64,000 bases of DNA from CAVUCH01 sp963763095 (GCA_963763095.1 CAVXNR010000013.1:124001-188000), one strand, 5' to 3'. Positions 36,376-46,717 are shown, numbered from the stretch's first letter. Translations and numbers: made by a program. Notes: generated by a model not told the origin, from the sequence alone.

Positions 36376-37599
36376 TCAGGGGGCGTCAGAATGAGAATGG
36401 TCGAATCGCAGATTCCCCGAGGCAGCGGTAATCCAAGCCTCCAGCTGGAAGTGCTCTCCCGCGCGCGCGTGCGAGTCACGTAAGACGGACTCCCTGAACG
36501 CCGGGTTCACGTACACCGGATAAAACATCGCCCACGGCCACTCGTCCAGCAGCGCGAGCACGGCATTCCAATCTGACACCCAGACGTGCCGAGAGTGCCC
36601 CACGTTCTCCTCGTCCCTGATCGCAGGCTCGTTCGTGGCGACGCGGAACCGCCACGAGTGCTCAGGCAACGGCCACCCGTACACGGAAATGGTGTGTCCC
36701 TCGGCGGCGACTTGAAGAATCGGTTCATCGGGAAGCGGCTGGGGTTGGGCGATCACTTGCTGTGGTCTGCCTCCCTTTCCTTGCGTCCCGGACTGAAGGC
36801 TTGCACACACAATGCGGATGCCTCGCTCACCCAGCGCCGAAATCAGTGCGCGGACGACCGGCCACGCTTCTGGCGGCACTCGACCGCTCTTGTGCATCAC
36901 TGGATCCCCGATACGCCGCTCCCGGTCCTGTTCCGGCGCGGCCACGATCACGGTGACATCATCAAGGGCCGCTGGCAGGGCGTTGATTTGGGCAGCCAAA
37001 TCGGCACCGAGCCGCTGCAAGAGCGCCTGCCGCCAGTCCTCCCTGAGGCGATGTGACCACGCTTTGCGGAGAGCAACGGCATACGCCGCGCCCTCCACGA
37101 TTCCGCGCAGCGGCGTGTCATTCCCTCGCGCATCCTTGAGTTCGACGATCACAGGCGTGAGAGTGATCGTTCCGAGTCCCAGAAGATCCACCTCGCCCCA
37201 CCCCTCGTCCTTGTTGGTGTTTCTGAGCATCGTCTGATACGTCAAGATCGGCCCACATATTTCAGGCAACAGAGGGCGTTCTGGTTTCGCCGACACGCCG
37301 TATTCCCCCCACAGCGCCCGCTCCCACTCCGTCTCCCCGGTTCGCCTGAACACGCGAGCGGGCTGGGCAAGCTGGTAGGGGCGTTTCCGCACGGGCGCAG
37401 CGGCTTCGGTCAGGCCGAGATAGTCGTCGAGATGCTGCACGAGCTGCTCGCCGTGGCGCGCGGTGTACGCCAAGCGAAAGTGGGCGCCTAACAGGTGCAA
37501 GCCACGGTCAAGCGGTAGCGGCCGGTATTCGCGGGGACTGGGTGACGCTGGCGGATCAGCGGGGACCATGGGACCTCCGACGGTATTCACCCGCTCCAA
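36376..37599 (-). CDS. hypothetical protein with a PD-(D/E)XK nuclease-like motif
   Basis: 407 residues, no export signal. The middle has GWGEVDLLGLG (Asp138), a strand, and PVIVELKDARG (Glu153-x-Lys155), then a helix EGAAYAVALRKAW. This spacing fits the D...ExK core of PD-(D/E)XK nucleases of the NucS/Mrr kind. The N-terminal ~120 and C-terminal ~200 residues match nothing I recognise; the latter has Trp-rich stretches (HVWVSDWNAVLALLDEWPW). It stands alone, with no methylase or helicase beside it. Host-defence and repair roles are both open. Confidence 0.6.
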   Translation of the reverse strand: MERVNTVGGPMVPADPPASPSPREYRPLPLDRGLHLLGAHFRLAYTARHGEQLVQHLDDYLGLTEAAAPVRKRPYQLAQPARVFRRTGETEWERALWGEYGVSAKPERPLLPEICGPILTYQTMLRNTNKDEGWGEVDLLGLGTITLTPVIVELKDARGNDTPLRGIVEGAAYAVALRKAWSHRLREDWRQALLQRLGADLAAQINALPAALDDVTVIVAAPEQDRERRIGDPVMHKSGRVPPEAWPVVRALISALGERGIRIVCASLQSGTQGKGGRPQQVIAQPQPLPDEPILQVAAEGHTISVYGWPLPEHSWRFRVATNEPAIRDEENVGHSRHVWVSDWNAVLALLDEWPWAMFYPVYVNPAFRESVLRDSHARAGEHFQLEAWITAASGNLRFDHSHSDAP

Positions 37600-37979
37600 G
37601 GCGGACGGTGCTGCTGTGCGGGCCAGCTATCCTACTGCGAGCGCGAGCTGAGGAGCGACCGCAGCGGGGTGCAGCACTGACACGTCTGCGGGGTGTCCCG
37701 GACTTCCGGAACGGTTGTGGCAGTCTTTGCGCAAACAACCTGTCGGGCTGGAGGATAGGCGAGCACGGAGAGCGACGGACAGCCGTGAAGCCGGGCGCCG
37801 CCTGCCGTCAGCTACGGCCCCACCGCCCGCGGCCCAATTCACGCCAGAGGCGTCGCGCCGAGCTCCCTGTTGACTTCCCATAGGAGTTTGCGCCACGCTC
37901 CTATGCCTTGCCCATAGGAGGAACGGATCCGGCTGAAGCCGGATTCCGGATTCCCCTGCACCCTGGCGGAGGAACTGCC
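37600..37979. other. divergent upstream region with CATAGGAG repeats
   Basis: Separates the minus-strand nuclease-like gene from the ADOP permease. CATAGGAG (37879-37886) and CTCCTATG (37898-37905) are inverted copies, and CATAGGAG occurs again at 37913-37920. TCCGGCTGAAGCCGGA (37928-37943) is a palindrome. These may be operator sites for the permease gene. No small gene was found. Confidence 0.45.
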
Positions 37980-40637
37980 ATGAGACGCCTTCGTGCGCTG
38001 ATTCACCGCGTTGCCGGCGTCTTCCACACGACGCGACGCGACGCCGAGCTCGCCGCCGAGATCGAGAGCCATCTTCAACTGCACACGGACGAGAACATCC
38101 GCCGTGGCATGTCCCCCGAGGCCGCACATCGCGACGCCGTGCTGCAGCTCGGGAGCGTGGTCGCGTTGACCGAGGGGTACCGCGATCGGCGGGGCCTGCC
38201 CGTGCTGGAGCACCTCGTCCAGGACCTCCGCTATGCCGGCCGCACGATGCGGCGGAGTCTTGCGATCACCCTCGTCGCCGCGGTGACGCTCGCGCTGGGC
38301 GTGGCCGGTCCGACGGTCATGTTCGCAATGATGAAGGCCTGGATCTTCGATCCCCTGCCCTTCCCGCAGCCCGACACGCTCGTCGACGTCCGCATGCTCG
38401 ACACGACCACCGGTCGGGGGCGAGCGCTCAACGCGGCCGACTTCCTGGACATGACGCGGAGCGCACATTCGTTCGCGGGTCTCGCCGCGTATCGTGCCGA
38501 GGAGTTCAGGTTTACCGGGGCTGGACGGGCGGACCGCCTGCGCGGAGCGCGGGTCACGCCCGATTTCTTCCGACTGCTCGGCGCGCAGCCGGAGCTCGGC
38601 CGGGTGCTCGGACCTGTCGACCGCGTGCAGGGCGCCGATCGCGTCGTGGTGATCAGTGGGGCGCTGTGGCGGGAACGCTTCGGCGGAGATCCGTCGATCG
38701 TCGGCCGCACCGTACAGGTGGACGGGGACCCTCACACGATCGTCGGCGTCGTCCCAGACTCGTTTCATTTCACCCTGCTCGGGCGCGTGACGGTGTGGGC
38801 GCCGCTCGTCTTCACTCCCGAGGAAGCGGCCGACCGGCGGCACCGGTCGATCGTCGGAATCGGCCGTCTTGGGGAGGGTACGACGGTCGCGCAGGCCGGC
38901 GCCGAGCTGGGACAGGTCGCCGAGCAGCTGGCGAGGAGCTACCCGGAGACCAACGCCGGACGATCAGTGCGGGTGTGGCGGCTGGCCGACGAAGTACGCA
39001 TCCATCACGATCTGGGGTTCCTCCTTCCCGTGCTCTTCGCGATGGTGTGTTGCGTGCTGCTCATCGCCTGCGTCAACGTGACCAACGTCATGCTGGCGCG
39101 CGCGACCGCACGGCGGCATGAGATGGCGGTGCGCCTCGCACTCGGCGCCTCGCGCGGGCGGATCGTGCAGCAGTGGCTGGTCGAGCACGTCGTGCTCTTC
39201 GTCGCCGCGAGCGCGGTCGGCCTCGCCCTCGCGAAGTACGGGGCGGACTGGATCACCGCGTCGATCCCGGACGAGAGCCGCACGTTCCTGCGCAACTTCG
39301 GCGTCATCCGGATCGATGCGGTGGTGGTCGGGTGCGCGCTTGCGGCGGGAGCCGTCTGCGGCGTGGTCGCCGGATGGCTGCCGGCCTGGACCGGGGCGGG
39401 TGCCGACGTGACCGCAGACCTGCGCGACGGGGCAGGACGAACCACCGCGGCCCGCACGACAAGTCGCCTGCGAGCGGCGCTCGTTGCCTCCGAGGTCGCG
39501 CTGGCGCTCGGCCTCCTGATCAGCGCCGCGCTCCTGGTCGAGACGGCGCGCAACGTCACGCGCGCCGATCTCGGTTTCGACGCCCGCAACCTGCTGACCT
39601 TCGAGCTCGCGCTCGACCAGCGCCAGTATCCCAGCGATCGCGCCGTGCACGGTTTCTACGATCGCCTCGCCGCCGATCTCGCCTCGCGGCCCGGAGTCGC
39701 CGGCGCTGCCGCCGGCTCCTGGGTACCCTTCGGCTACACCGGCGAACGCACCGAGTTCTTCCTGGAAGGGCAGCCCGATCTGCCGCCGAGAGACGCGCCC
39801 ACGGCGGAGTTGAATCGCGTATCTGCGACCTATAGCCGAACGCTTGGACTACGCGCGCTTGCCGGGCGAACCATCGGCGCCGAGGACGGGCCCGGCGCGC
39901 CGCGCGTCGTCCAGATCAGCGAGAGCCTGGCGCGCCGCTACTTCGCCGGGCGCGATCCCGTCGGGAGACGAGTGCGCCTCGGGCGCGGTTCCCCGGATCT
40001 CTGGACGATCGTGGGTGTCGTCGGCGACGTCAGCAACTATGACACCGTTTCGCCGCCCGAGCCCGAAGTCTACGTGCCGCTCGCGCAGCAGCCGACACGA
40101 GAGGTCACGGTCGTCGTGCGCGCACAGGGCGATCCGATTGCGCTCGTCGGGACCGCTCGAGCCGCGGTAGCGGCACTCGATCCTGCAGAGCCACTGTCAC
40201 GGGTGTTCACGATGGACGCGCTCGTCACCCACTTCACGGCCCCCTACACCACCACATCGCGGTTCGTGCTGGTGTTCGGTCTCGTTACCCTTCTCCTGGC
40301 GGGCGTCGGTGTCTACGGCGTGATCTCGTATGCGTTCTCGCAACGGACGCGGGAGATCGGCATTCGCATGGCGCTCGGGGCGCGCCGTGGCGATGTCGCC
40401 AGGCTGGTGCTGCGGCAACTCCGCGTGCTGCTGCTCGCCGGGCTGGTACCCGGTCTCGTGCTCGCCTGGGGTCTTGGGCGAGCCCTGCAGACCTTCCTCG
40501 TCGGTGTCACCCCGACCGACTGGCGCGTGTACGTGACGATGAGCGTGGTACTGGCAGGCGCTGCGCTCGTTGCGGCGTTGGAGCCGGCACGGCGCGCCAC
40601 CGCGATCCATCCCGTCGATGCATTGCGCTACGAGTAG
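37980..40637 (+). CDS. ADOP-family ABC transporter permease (duplicated MacB/FtsX type)
   Basis: 885 residues. It starts with the permease prefix domain (DAELAAEIESHLQLHTDENI, AAHRDAVLQLGS), then a membrane helix (ITLVAAVTLALGVAG) and two repeats of MacB periplasmic core plus FtsX permease. The first has VRMLDTTTGRGRALNAADF and LLIACVNVTNVMLARATARR; the second has TFELALDQRQYPSDRAVHGF and GVYGVISYAFSQRTREIGIR. No ATPase gene is adjacent; in this acidobacterial group the permeases are orphan and presumably share one. ATG 37980 follows GGAGGAACTGCC. Substrate unknown. Confidence 0.92.
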   Translation: MRRLRALIHRVAGVFHTTRRDAELAAEIESHLQLHTDENIRRGMSPEAAHRDAVLQLGSVVALTEGYRDRRGLPVLEHLVQDLRYAGRTMRRSLAITLVAAVTLALGVAGPTVMFAMMKAWIFDPLPFPQPDTLVDVRMLDTTTGRGRALNAADFLDMTRSAHSFAGLAAYRAEEFRFTGAGRADRLRGARVTPDFFRLLGAQPELGRVLGPVDRVQGADRVVVISGALWRERFGGDPSIVGRTVQVDGDPHTIVGVVPDSFHFTLLGRVTVWAPLVFTPEEAADRRHRSIVGIGRLGEGTTVAQAGAELGQVAEQLARSYPETNAGRSVRVWRLADEVRIHHDLGFLLPVLFAMVCCVLLIACVNVTNVMLARATARRHEMAVRLALGASRGRIVQQWLVEHVVLFVAASAVGLALAKYGADWITASIPDESRTFLRNFGVIRIDAVVVGCALAAGAVCGVVAGWLPAWTGAGADVTADLRDGAGRTTAARTTSRLRAALVASEVALALGLLISAALLVETARNVTRADLGFDARNLLTFELALDQRQYPSDRAVHGFYDRLAADLASRPGVAGAAAGSWVPFGYTGERTEFFLEGQPDLPPRDAPTAELNRVSATYSRTLGLRALAGRTIGAEDGPGAPRVVQISESLARRYFAGRDPVGRRVRLGRGSPDLWTIVGVVGDVSNYDTVSPPEPEVYVPLAQQPTREVTVVVRAQGDPIALVGTARAAVAALDPAEPLSRVFTMDALVTHFTAPYTTTSRFVLVFGLVTLLLAGVGVYGVISYAFSQRTREIGIRMALGARRGDVARLVLRQLRVLLLAGLVPGLVLAWGLGRALQTFLVGVTPTDWRVYVTMSVVLAGAALVAALEPARRATAIHPVDALRYE

Positions 40638-41081
40638 GCGACGGGATGCGGCCGGTGGGAGGTGAGCGACCGGCCGGATGTTTCGGCTACTCTCGAGTGA
40701 CGATGCGGTCAACGATCTTCTCCCTTCTGGCAACGAACGACCGGAACCTCACCGACCGGTGCCGGGACCGAGGCAGCCAAGTTGAGCGCCTCAACTTCAG
40801 CCACGGCGCCCACTACCATGGCGTGTCCCGGGCCTCGACCTCGACGGGACACCGCGACAGCACTCGACGACCTCGCGAAAGGCGGCGCTGATCGAGCTCG
40901 AGCCTATCGCACGGTGTTCTCGTGCATCGTCCAGGTGCTGGCAACCGCCGATCACGTCAAAGCCACGATGAGGGGATTGACGCAACGAGGGTTGAGAAGT
41001 GAGATCAGGGCGGGGCGGTCGCCCGCCCGGCGGCTCTGTCTAGAGCCACGCACACACAGTCGTAGCCAACGGTTTTCAGAC
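40638..41081. other. intergenic region with two operator-like palindromes
   Basis: No supported gene. AAGTTGAG-CGC-CTCAACTT (40779-40797) is a perfect inverted repeat, and TGTCCCG (40824-40830) faces CGGGACA (40845-40851). Both lie in the region before the winged-helix/FHA gene and could bind that protein or another dimeric regulator. Confidence 0.45.
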
Positions 41082-41774
41082 GTGAAGTACACGTTCGGTC
41101 GCATCTCCGTTGACGCCAGCGCCCGCACCATCGCGGTTGCCGCCGAGCCGGTGCACCTCACGCGAAAAGCGTTCGACCTGCTCCTGCTCCTCCTCGAGCA
41201 CCGCGCAACCGTCGTCTCCAAGGACTCCATCTACGCACGTCTCTGGCCTGACACGTTCGTCGCCGAATCGAGTCTGCAGACGCTCGTGCATGAGATCCGC
41301 CAGGCGATTGACGACCGCGAAACGAGCACGTCCTGGATCCGCACGGTTCACGGCGTCGGCTACAGCTTCGCGGGAGACGTACACGCCACCCCGCTGGCAT
41401 CCGCATCGGCTCGCTCCGAACGGCCGGCCGCATGGTTGTTTCGAGAATCGATGCGACTGCCCCTGTTTGTGGGAGAAAACGTCCTCGGTCGCGGAGTGGA
41501 GGACGTAATCGAGGTAGACCTGCCCACGATCTCGCGACGTCATGCCCGAATCACGATCGGTGAATCGGCGATGCTCGAGGACCTGGGCAGCAAGAACGGC
41601 ACGTGGCTCAAGGGAGAGCGGGTGATCGAGCCAGCCCTCCTTGCAGATGGTGACGAGATAAGCCTCGGATCCGCCACGTTCACGTTCCGGCTCGCCCGAT
41701 CGCCGAAGTCGACGGAATCGTCTGACATGGCGGCGCCGTCCACGAATCTCAGGAGAATCTCAGATCCATCCTAG
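41082..41774 (+). CDS. winged-helix DNA-binding protein with C-terminal FHA domain
   Basis: 230 residues. Residues ~1-105: OmpR/CadC winged helix (FGRISVDASARTIAVAAEP, LTRKAFDLLLLLLEHRATVV, IYARLWPDTFVAESSLQTLV, IRTVHGVGYSFAGD). Residues ~125-215: FHA domain with LGRG, the SRRHARI phosphothreonine-binding loop and DLGSKNGTWLKGERV. No membrane segment, so it is cytoplasmic. FHA domains read phosphothreonine; kinase genes of the Ser/Thr type lie 2 kb downstream and 10 kb upstream. GTG 41082 is the best start near the domain edge. Confidence 0.88.
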   Translation: MKYTFGRISVDASARTIAVAAEPVHLTRKAFDLLLLLLEHRATVVSKDSIYARLWPDTFVAESSLQTLVHEIRQAIDDRETSTSWIRTVHGVGYSFAGDVHATPLASASARSERPAAWLFRESMRLPLFVGENVLGRGVEDVIEVDLPTISRRHARITIGESAMLEDLGSKNGTWLKGERVIEPALLADGDEISLGSATFTFRLARSPKSTESSDMAAPSTNLRRISDPS

Positions 41775-41834
41775 GACACCCAACGAGCATGACAGGCATG
41801 CTGCCCTCCACCCGGACATCGGCTGGAGGAGCGT

Positions 41835-42410
41835 ATGTCTCACAGAAGCGCGAGACGGATTTGGGCATTCGAGGCGGGGACAATATTCGCGATCGCGGTC
41901 ACGTTCTGCCGGCCTGTCTCCGCTCAGGTGATCGAACGCGACGGTGCGGCCGGCACGGCTGGGCCGCAGTATTCGGATGCCGTATCGCTGCGTGACGGGC
42001 AGGTCCCACCCAATCTCGTGGCACCAGAGGTTCTGACGCCTCTCCTAACGAGGATGTGGCGGTCGTCGGCCACGTTTCGACGCCAGTGCGCCCAGCTCGC
42101 CGAGCACCCGGAGGTCACGATCCGAATCGCGCTCGACCCGAGGACGACGCACGGCCGTGCGGTCTCGCGAGTGCACCGGGGCGAAGCGGGTGTGAGGGCG
42201 TCGGTCCAGATCGAGATGCGAGACCCCGCGCAGTACGTCGAGTACCTCGCGCATGAACTGGAGCACGTACTCGAGCAGATCGACGGAACCGATCGCGTCC
42301 GGCTGGCCCGCCAGCACGTCGACGGCGTGGTGAACGTCGGCGGAGTGTACCAGACGGCGCGGGCGCGCTCGGTGGGCCGCACGGTCGCGCGCGAGGCCCT
42401 CGTCCAGTGA
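41835..42410 (+). CDS. secreted zincin-like protein with HELEH motif
   Basis: 191 residues with an export signal (AGTIFAIAVTFCRPVSAQ). The motif YLAHELEHVLEQIDG (His140, Glu141, His144) fits the HExxH zinc-binding helix of metallopeptidases. The third ligand is not obvious. Flanking text (VTIRIALDPRTTHGRAVSRV, VQIEMRDPAQYVEYL) does not match a family I know. It overlaps the next gene by four bases, so the two are probably co-expressed exported proteins. Confidence 0.7.
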   Translation: MSHRSARRIWAFEAGTIFAIAVTFCRPVSAQVIERDGAAGTAGPQYSDAVSLRDGQVPPNLVAPEVLTPLLTRMWRSSATFRRQCAQLAEHPEVTIRIALDPRTTHGRAVSRVHRGEAGVRASVQIEMRDPAQYVEYLAHELEHVLEQIDGTDRVRLARQHVDGVVNVGGVYQTARARSVGRTVAREALVQ

Positions 42411-43750
42411 CACCCGCCACGCCCGCACGCGTCCCGGCGACTCACACTGCGATAGTCGCTACGCTCCTGGCGTTCGCAGCCGACCTGGTTGCCGCGCAGT
42501 TCACCGCAGAACCGGCTCGGTTGGTTGCACGGCAGCGCATCCGCCGAGACCGGATCGATGCGGTGGGCACGGCGTCGATCGCTCAGAACGGCCGGCTTAT
42601 CACGTTCGTCGGCCGCGACAGTTCATCTCGGGGCTACTGCTGTCAACACGTCTACGTGCTCGACAGGTCAACTGGCGAAATCACGCAGGAGAGCATCAGC
42701 GCCGACGGCACGCCGTCGCAAGGCGACAGCCAGGCCCCCTCGCTCAGCGCAGACGGACGCATGGTCGTCTTCGAGACCATCGCACCGGATCTCCCGCCGC
42801 GCGGCACCACGCGACGACGCGTCATCCTTCGAGACCGCCCGAATGGAACGATGCGGCCGCTCGTCATCGCCGGCGATGCACCTCCAGACGGAGGGGCCGG
42901 CGAGCCTGCAGTGAGTGGCGACGGCCGCGTGGTCGTGTTCACCTCGGACGCGACGAACCTCGTGCCGGAACCCGATACCAACGGGGGGCAGACCGATATC
43001 TATGCGTGGCAGCTCGAGACCGGGAGAATCACGCGGATCAGTGTGGACGGCCACGGTGCGCAACCGTCCGCCGGCGCCAGTCACTCTCCGCGCGTCAGCC
43101 GCGACGGTGCAGTCGTGGCCTTCGTCTCGACCGCCCGGCTGGCTTCCGCAGATACGAACACCGTCGCCGACGTGTACGTCCGTGACGTGCGCCATGGCAT
43201 CACGGTGCTTGCCAGCGGAGGGGTGGACAGCGCACACGAATGGTCGCCAGCTCCTCGCCCGCGATGAGTGCGGACGGGCGTTACGTCGCGTTCGAATCGC
43301 TCGCCGCGCTCGACCCGACGGATCAGGAACAATGACCACGACGTGTACATCTTCGATGTCACGGCACGCACCTCGATGCTCGTGAGCATGACGTCGAAAG
43401 GACAGTCGGCCAATGCAGCCAGCCGGAGGCCTGCGCTGTCGGACGATGGTGAAGTGGTCGCGTACGAGTCCCTCGCATCGAACCTGGGATCGCGGCCCGG
43501 GATGTCCACGGGCAGGCAGCGACACGAATCTCCTTCCCGATGTGTACGCCTTCGACCGTGCACGCGCTGCGTGGCGCGCATCAGCGGCTCTTCCGGCGCG
43601 GAATGGTGGGCACCGAGCGTCGCGCCAGCGATCGACGCGTCGGGCGGCACGATTGTGTTCTCGTCGGCGCAGCCCTCGGATGCCGATGACCCGACGACCG
43701 ACTTCGATCTGTTCCATGCGCTGATCCGGAAGCGGAGCCGTGAACGTTTA
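42407..43750 (+). CDS. secreted TolB/WD40-like propeller protein, several frameshifts
   Basis: An exported protein (ATLLAFAADLVAAQ) made of ~60-residue blades with SADGR motifs: PSLSADGRMVVFETIAPDL, AVSGDGRVVVFTSDATNLV, RVSRDGAVVAFVSTARL, MSADGRYVAFESLAALD, ALSDDGEVVAYESLASNL and IDASGGTIVFSSAQPSD. Frames change near 43255, 43325 (extra A), 43510 and 43570. No clean stop appears before the following kinase start, so the end is approximate. ATG 42407 overlaps the HELEH gene stop. Confidence 0.7.
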
Positions 43751-43831
43751 CGGAAGGCCAGGCACATAGGGTGCTATGTTCCTGACGCGTTCCCGCTCGC
43801 GGCAGCTGTTAGAATTGCGCCTCAAATCACC

Positions 43832-46570
43832 ATGACGCTCGCACCCGCGTCCAGGCTTGGCGCTTACGAAGTGGTGGCGGCACTGGGCGCCGGAGGCATG
43901 GGCGAGGTCTATCGCGCCCGCGATACGCGCCTCAGTCGCGATGTGGCCATCAAGGTGCTGCCGGCGGAGCGCCTGGCCGATGAGCACCGACGCCGCCGGT
44001 TCCACCAGGAAGCGCGCGCCCTCTCTTCACTCAATCACCCGCACATCGTCACCATCTACGAAGTCGAGTCGGCCGGCGCCGTGGACTTCATCGTGATGGA
44101 GTTCGTGCGCGGCAGCACCCTCGATCAGTTGATCCCGTCGCGCGGCCTTCGAGTGAGCGAGCTGCTGCGCATCGCGGTGCCCGTGGCAGAAGCGCTGGCG
44201 GCTGCGCACGCACGCGGCATCATCCATCGGGATGTCAAGCCGGCAAACCTCATGGTCGGCGACGATGGCGTGGTGAAGGTGCTCGACTTCGGGTTGGCGA
44301 AGCTGCTGGAACCCGACGAGGAGCCCGGTGGCGCCACCGCGACGGATCTTCGTCAGGGCGACGTGAGCGCGCTTGGGCGAATTGCGGGGACGCCGGCGTA
44401 TATGGCGCCCGAGCAAGCCAGCGGCGGGAAGGTCGACGCGCGCAGCGACGTGTTCAGCTTCGGGGCGGTGCTGTACGAGATGGCCACGGGCGCGCGCGCG
44501 TTCGACGGCAGACTCGTCGGCCGAGACGTTGGCCGCGGTGCTCGCCGGGCAGCCGAAGCCACCGACGCAGATCACTGCCGTGCCACGGGAGCTGGAGCGG
44601 GTGATTCTGCGGTGTCTGCGCAAAGAGCCGGATCGCCGCTATCAGACGATGCTCGACGTCCGCAACGATCTGCAGGAGCTCGAAGAAGAGATCGGGGCGC
44701 GGGGTTCCGGGATGGCGGCCCGGCCGCAGCGGCGTTGGTTCAAGGTGGCCGTCGCGCTTGCGATTGTTGCGGTCGCGGCGGCCGTCGCGTGGTCGCGCTG
44801 GAGCCGCACCGATATCCCCCCACCGCCGATGCAGGTCCGGTCGGTAACGGGTCTCGACGGCTATGAAATGATGCCGAGCCTCTCGCCGGATGGCAACCAG
44901 GTGGCGTTCGCCTGGAACGGTGACAAGGACGGATCGAACGTCGATGTGTACGTGTCGATGATCGGAACGCCGGCCGTGCACCGGCTCACGACGCACCCGG
45001 CGATGGACGTATTCCCGCGCTGGTCGCCGGACGGCCGGCAGATCGCCTTCGTCCGCGAGTGGACGGATCATGCCGGGCGCGTGTACGTCGTCTCACCGCT
45101 GGGCGGTCCCGAGCGGAAGCTGAGCGACTTCGACGCGCACTTCGATCGCGTGGCGCTGTTTGGCGACCTCTCCTGGTCCCCCGATGGCCGCTACATCGCC
45201 GCGGCGCGCTCGTCGACGCAGCGAGAAGGCGAGAGCACGGGCATCTATCTCATTCCGGTCGAGGGTGGCGAGCCGCGGCTCGTCACGCAGGCGAAGGCGC
45301 CCGCGAGTGATAGGGATCCCGCGATCTCACACGATGGTCGTCGGCTGGCCTATTTCTCGTGCGGCAACTGCTGTTACGGCCGCTGCGACGTCATGACCGT
45401 GGAGCTCGACGCCGAGCTCCGTCCGATGGGAGCGCCGCGCCGCCTGACGTCGATGAACTCACAGATGGAGGGGCTGGCCTGGACGCGCGATGGCAGGTCC
45501 CTCATATTCCGACGCTTGACCGGAATTCTCTATCATCTCTGGCGCGTCGACGTCGACGGTCGCCATCCTCCGGAGCGCATCGAAGTGACCGGAGTCGGGG
45601 CTCGGCGGCCCTCCACTGTGCCGTCTCGCGATCGTCTGGTCTACGGCCGTCCTACGGACGATACGGATATCTATCAGGTTGGGCCCAAGGGCTCGGTGCA
45701 CGCTCTCAGCCGGTCCTCGTTCCCCGATTTCTACCCCACGTTCTCACCCGACGGTACACAGATCGCGTTCTGTTCCGCGCGATCCGGCGACATGTCCCGT
45801 ATCTGGGTCGCTCGGGCGGACGGCTCCGAACCGCGGCAGCTCACCGGTGACATGCAGGGGGGCCAGTACTCACCCTCGTGGTCGCCAGACGGCCGCACCC
45901 TCGCGTTTGAGTCCACGTTCGGATGGCCAATCCCACATCTGGACCATCGATGTGGAAGGCGCAAACCTTCGGCGGATCACGACCGAGGCGGGGAATTACC
46001 ACAGACCCACCTGGTCACGTGACGGTGCCTCGATCTACGTCAGCAAGGCTGGCGCGACGAGAATCGGTTCGACGTCGAAGCCCATCTCCTCGTCGCGCGT
46101 GAACTTCTCGAACGTGAACATCTGGCGGATTCCCGCCGCCGGCGGACCGGCAGAGCAGGTGACACAGAGCGGTGGCGTCAGAGGCGTCGAGACGGCCGAT
46201 GGCAAGGCTCTCGTGTATCAGCCCGGGGAGGATCGGAGCGGGTTGCCGATTCTCGTCACTTCGCTATCCAGCCGATCGCCGCGACAGCTCGTTCCCTGCG
46301 CCTACGGTTTCTCCGTGGGGACCAAGGGCGTGTACTACTATCCGTGCCGTCCCGAGGGGCCGCCGGTAGCGTTCGGCAGCCAGAAGCCGATCGAGATTCG
46401 GCTCATCGATCCGGCCACGGGCCACGATCGAGCGGTGGCGACGCTGCCAGATCTGTCGTACGGCGATGTCTTCTGGGGCCCGCAGCGTTTCGCCCGATGG
46501 CAGCACAATCCTGTACACGAAGGTGGTGAACCGAGGCGAGGATCTGATGATGATCGAGAACTTCCGCTGA
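43832..46570 (+). CDS. membrane Ser/Thr protein kinase with TolB/WD40-like sensor domain, three frameshifts
   Basis: Kinase domain: LGAYEVVAALGAGGMGEVY, DVAIKVLPAERL, HRDVKPANLMV, VLDFGLAKLL and YMAPEQASGGKVDARSDVF; a shift near 44510 leads to LAGQPKPPTQITAVPRELE and RCLRKEPDRRYQTMLD. The membrane helix is FKVAVALAIVAVAAAVAW. The propeller follows with SLSPDGNQVAFAW, WSPDGRQIAFVRE, WSPDGRYIAAARS, FSPDGTQIAFCSA and WSPDGRTLAFEST. Shifts near 45925 and 46495 precede the last blades; the corrected end is SPDGSTILYTKVVNRG...ENFR, stop at 46570. A TAGAAT box lies at 43810. Confidence 0.88.
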
Positions 46571-46717
46571 GAACGTGTCACAAGACCCGCCCGACGCGAC
46601 GCGTCGCCGTGGTCGGGCTCTAGCAGCCCGTGGTGTAAGTCCAGTCGTGGTCGCGCGATGACTGAATAGCGACGACTTGCGTGACGGGTCGCGAGCGTTC
46701 CACGCCGCCGGCTTGAA

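Noticed and set aside
46571..46717. strong terminator after the second kinase
   Set aside because: GCCCGACGCG and its partner near 46600 pair only in part and no T run follows.
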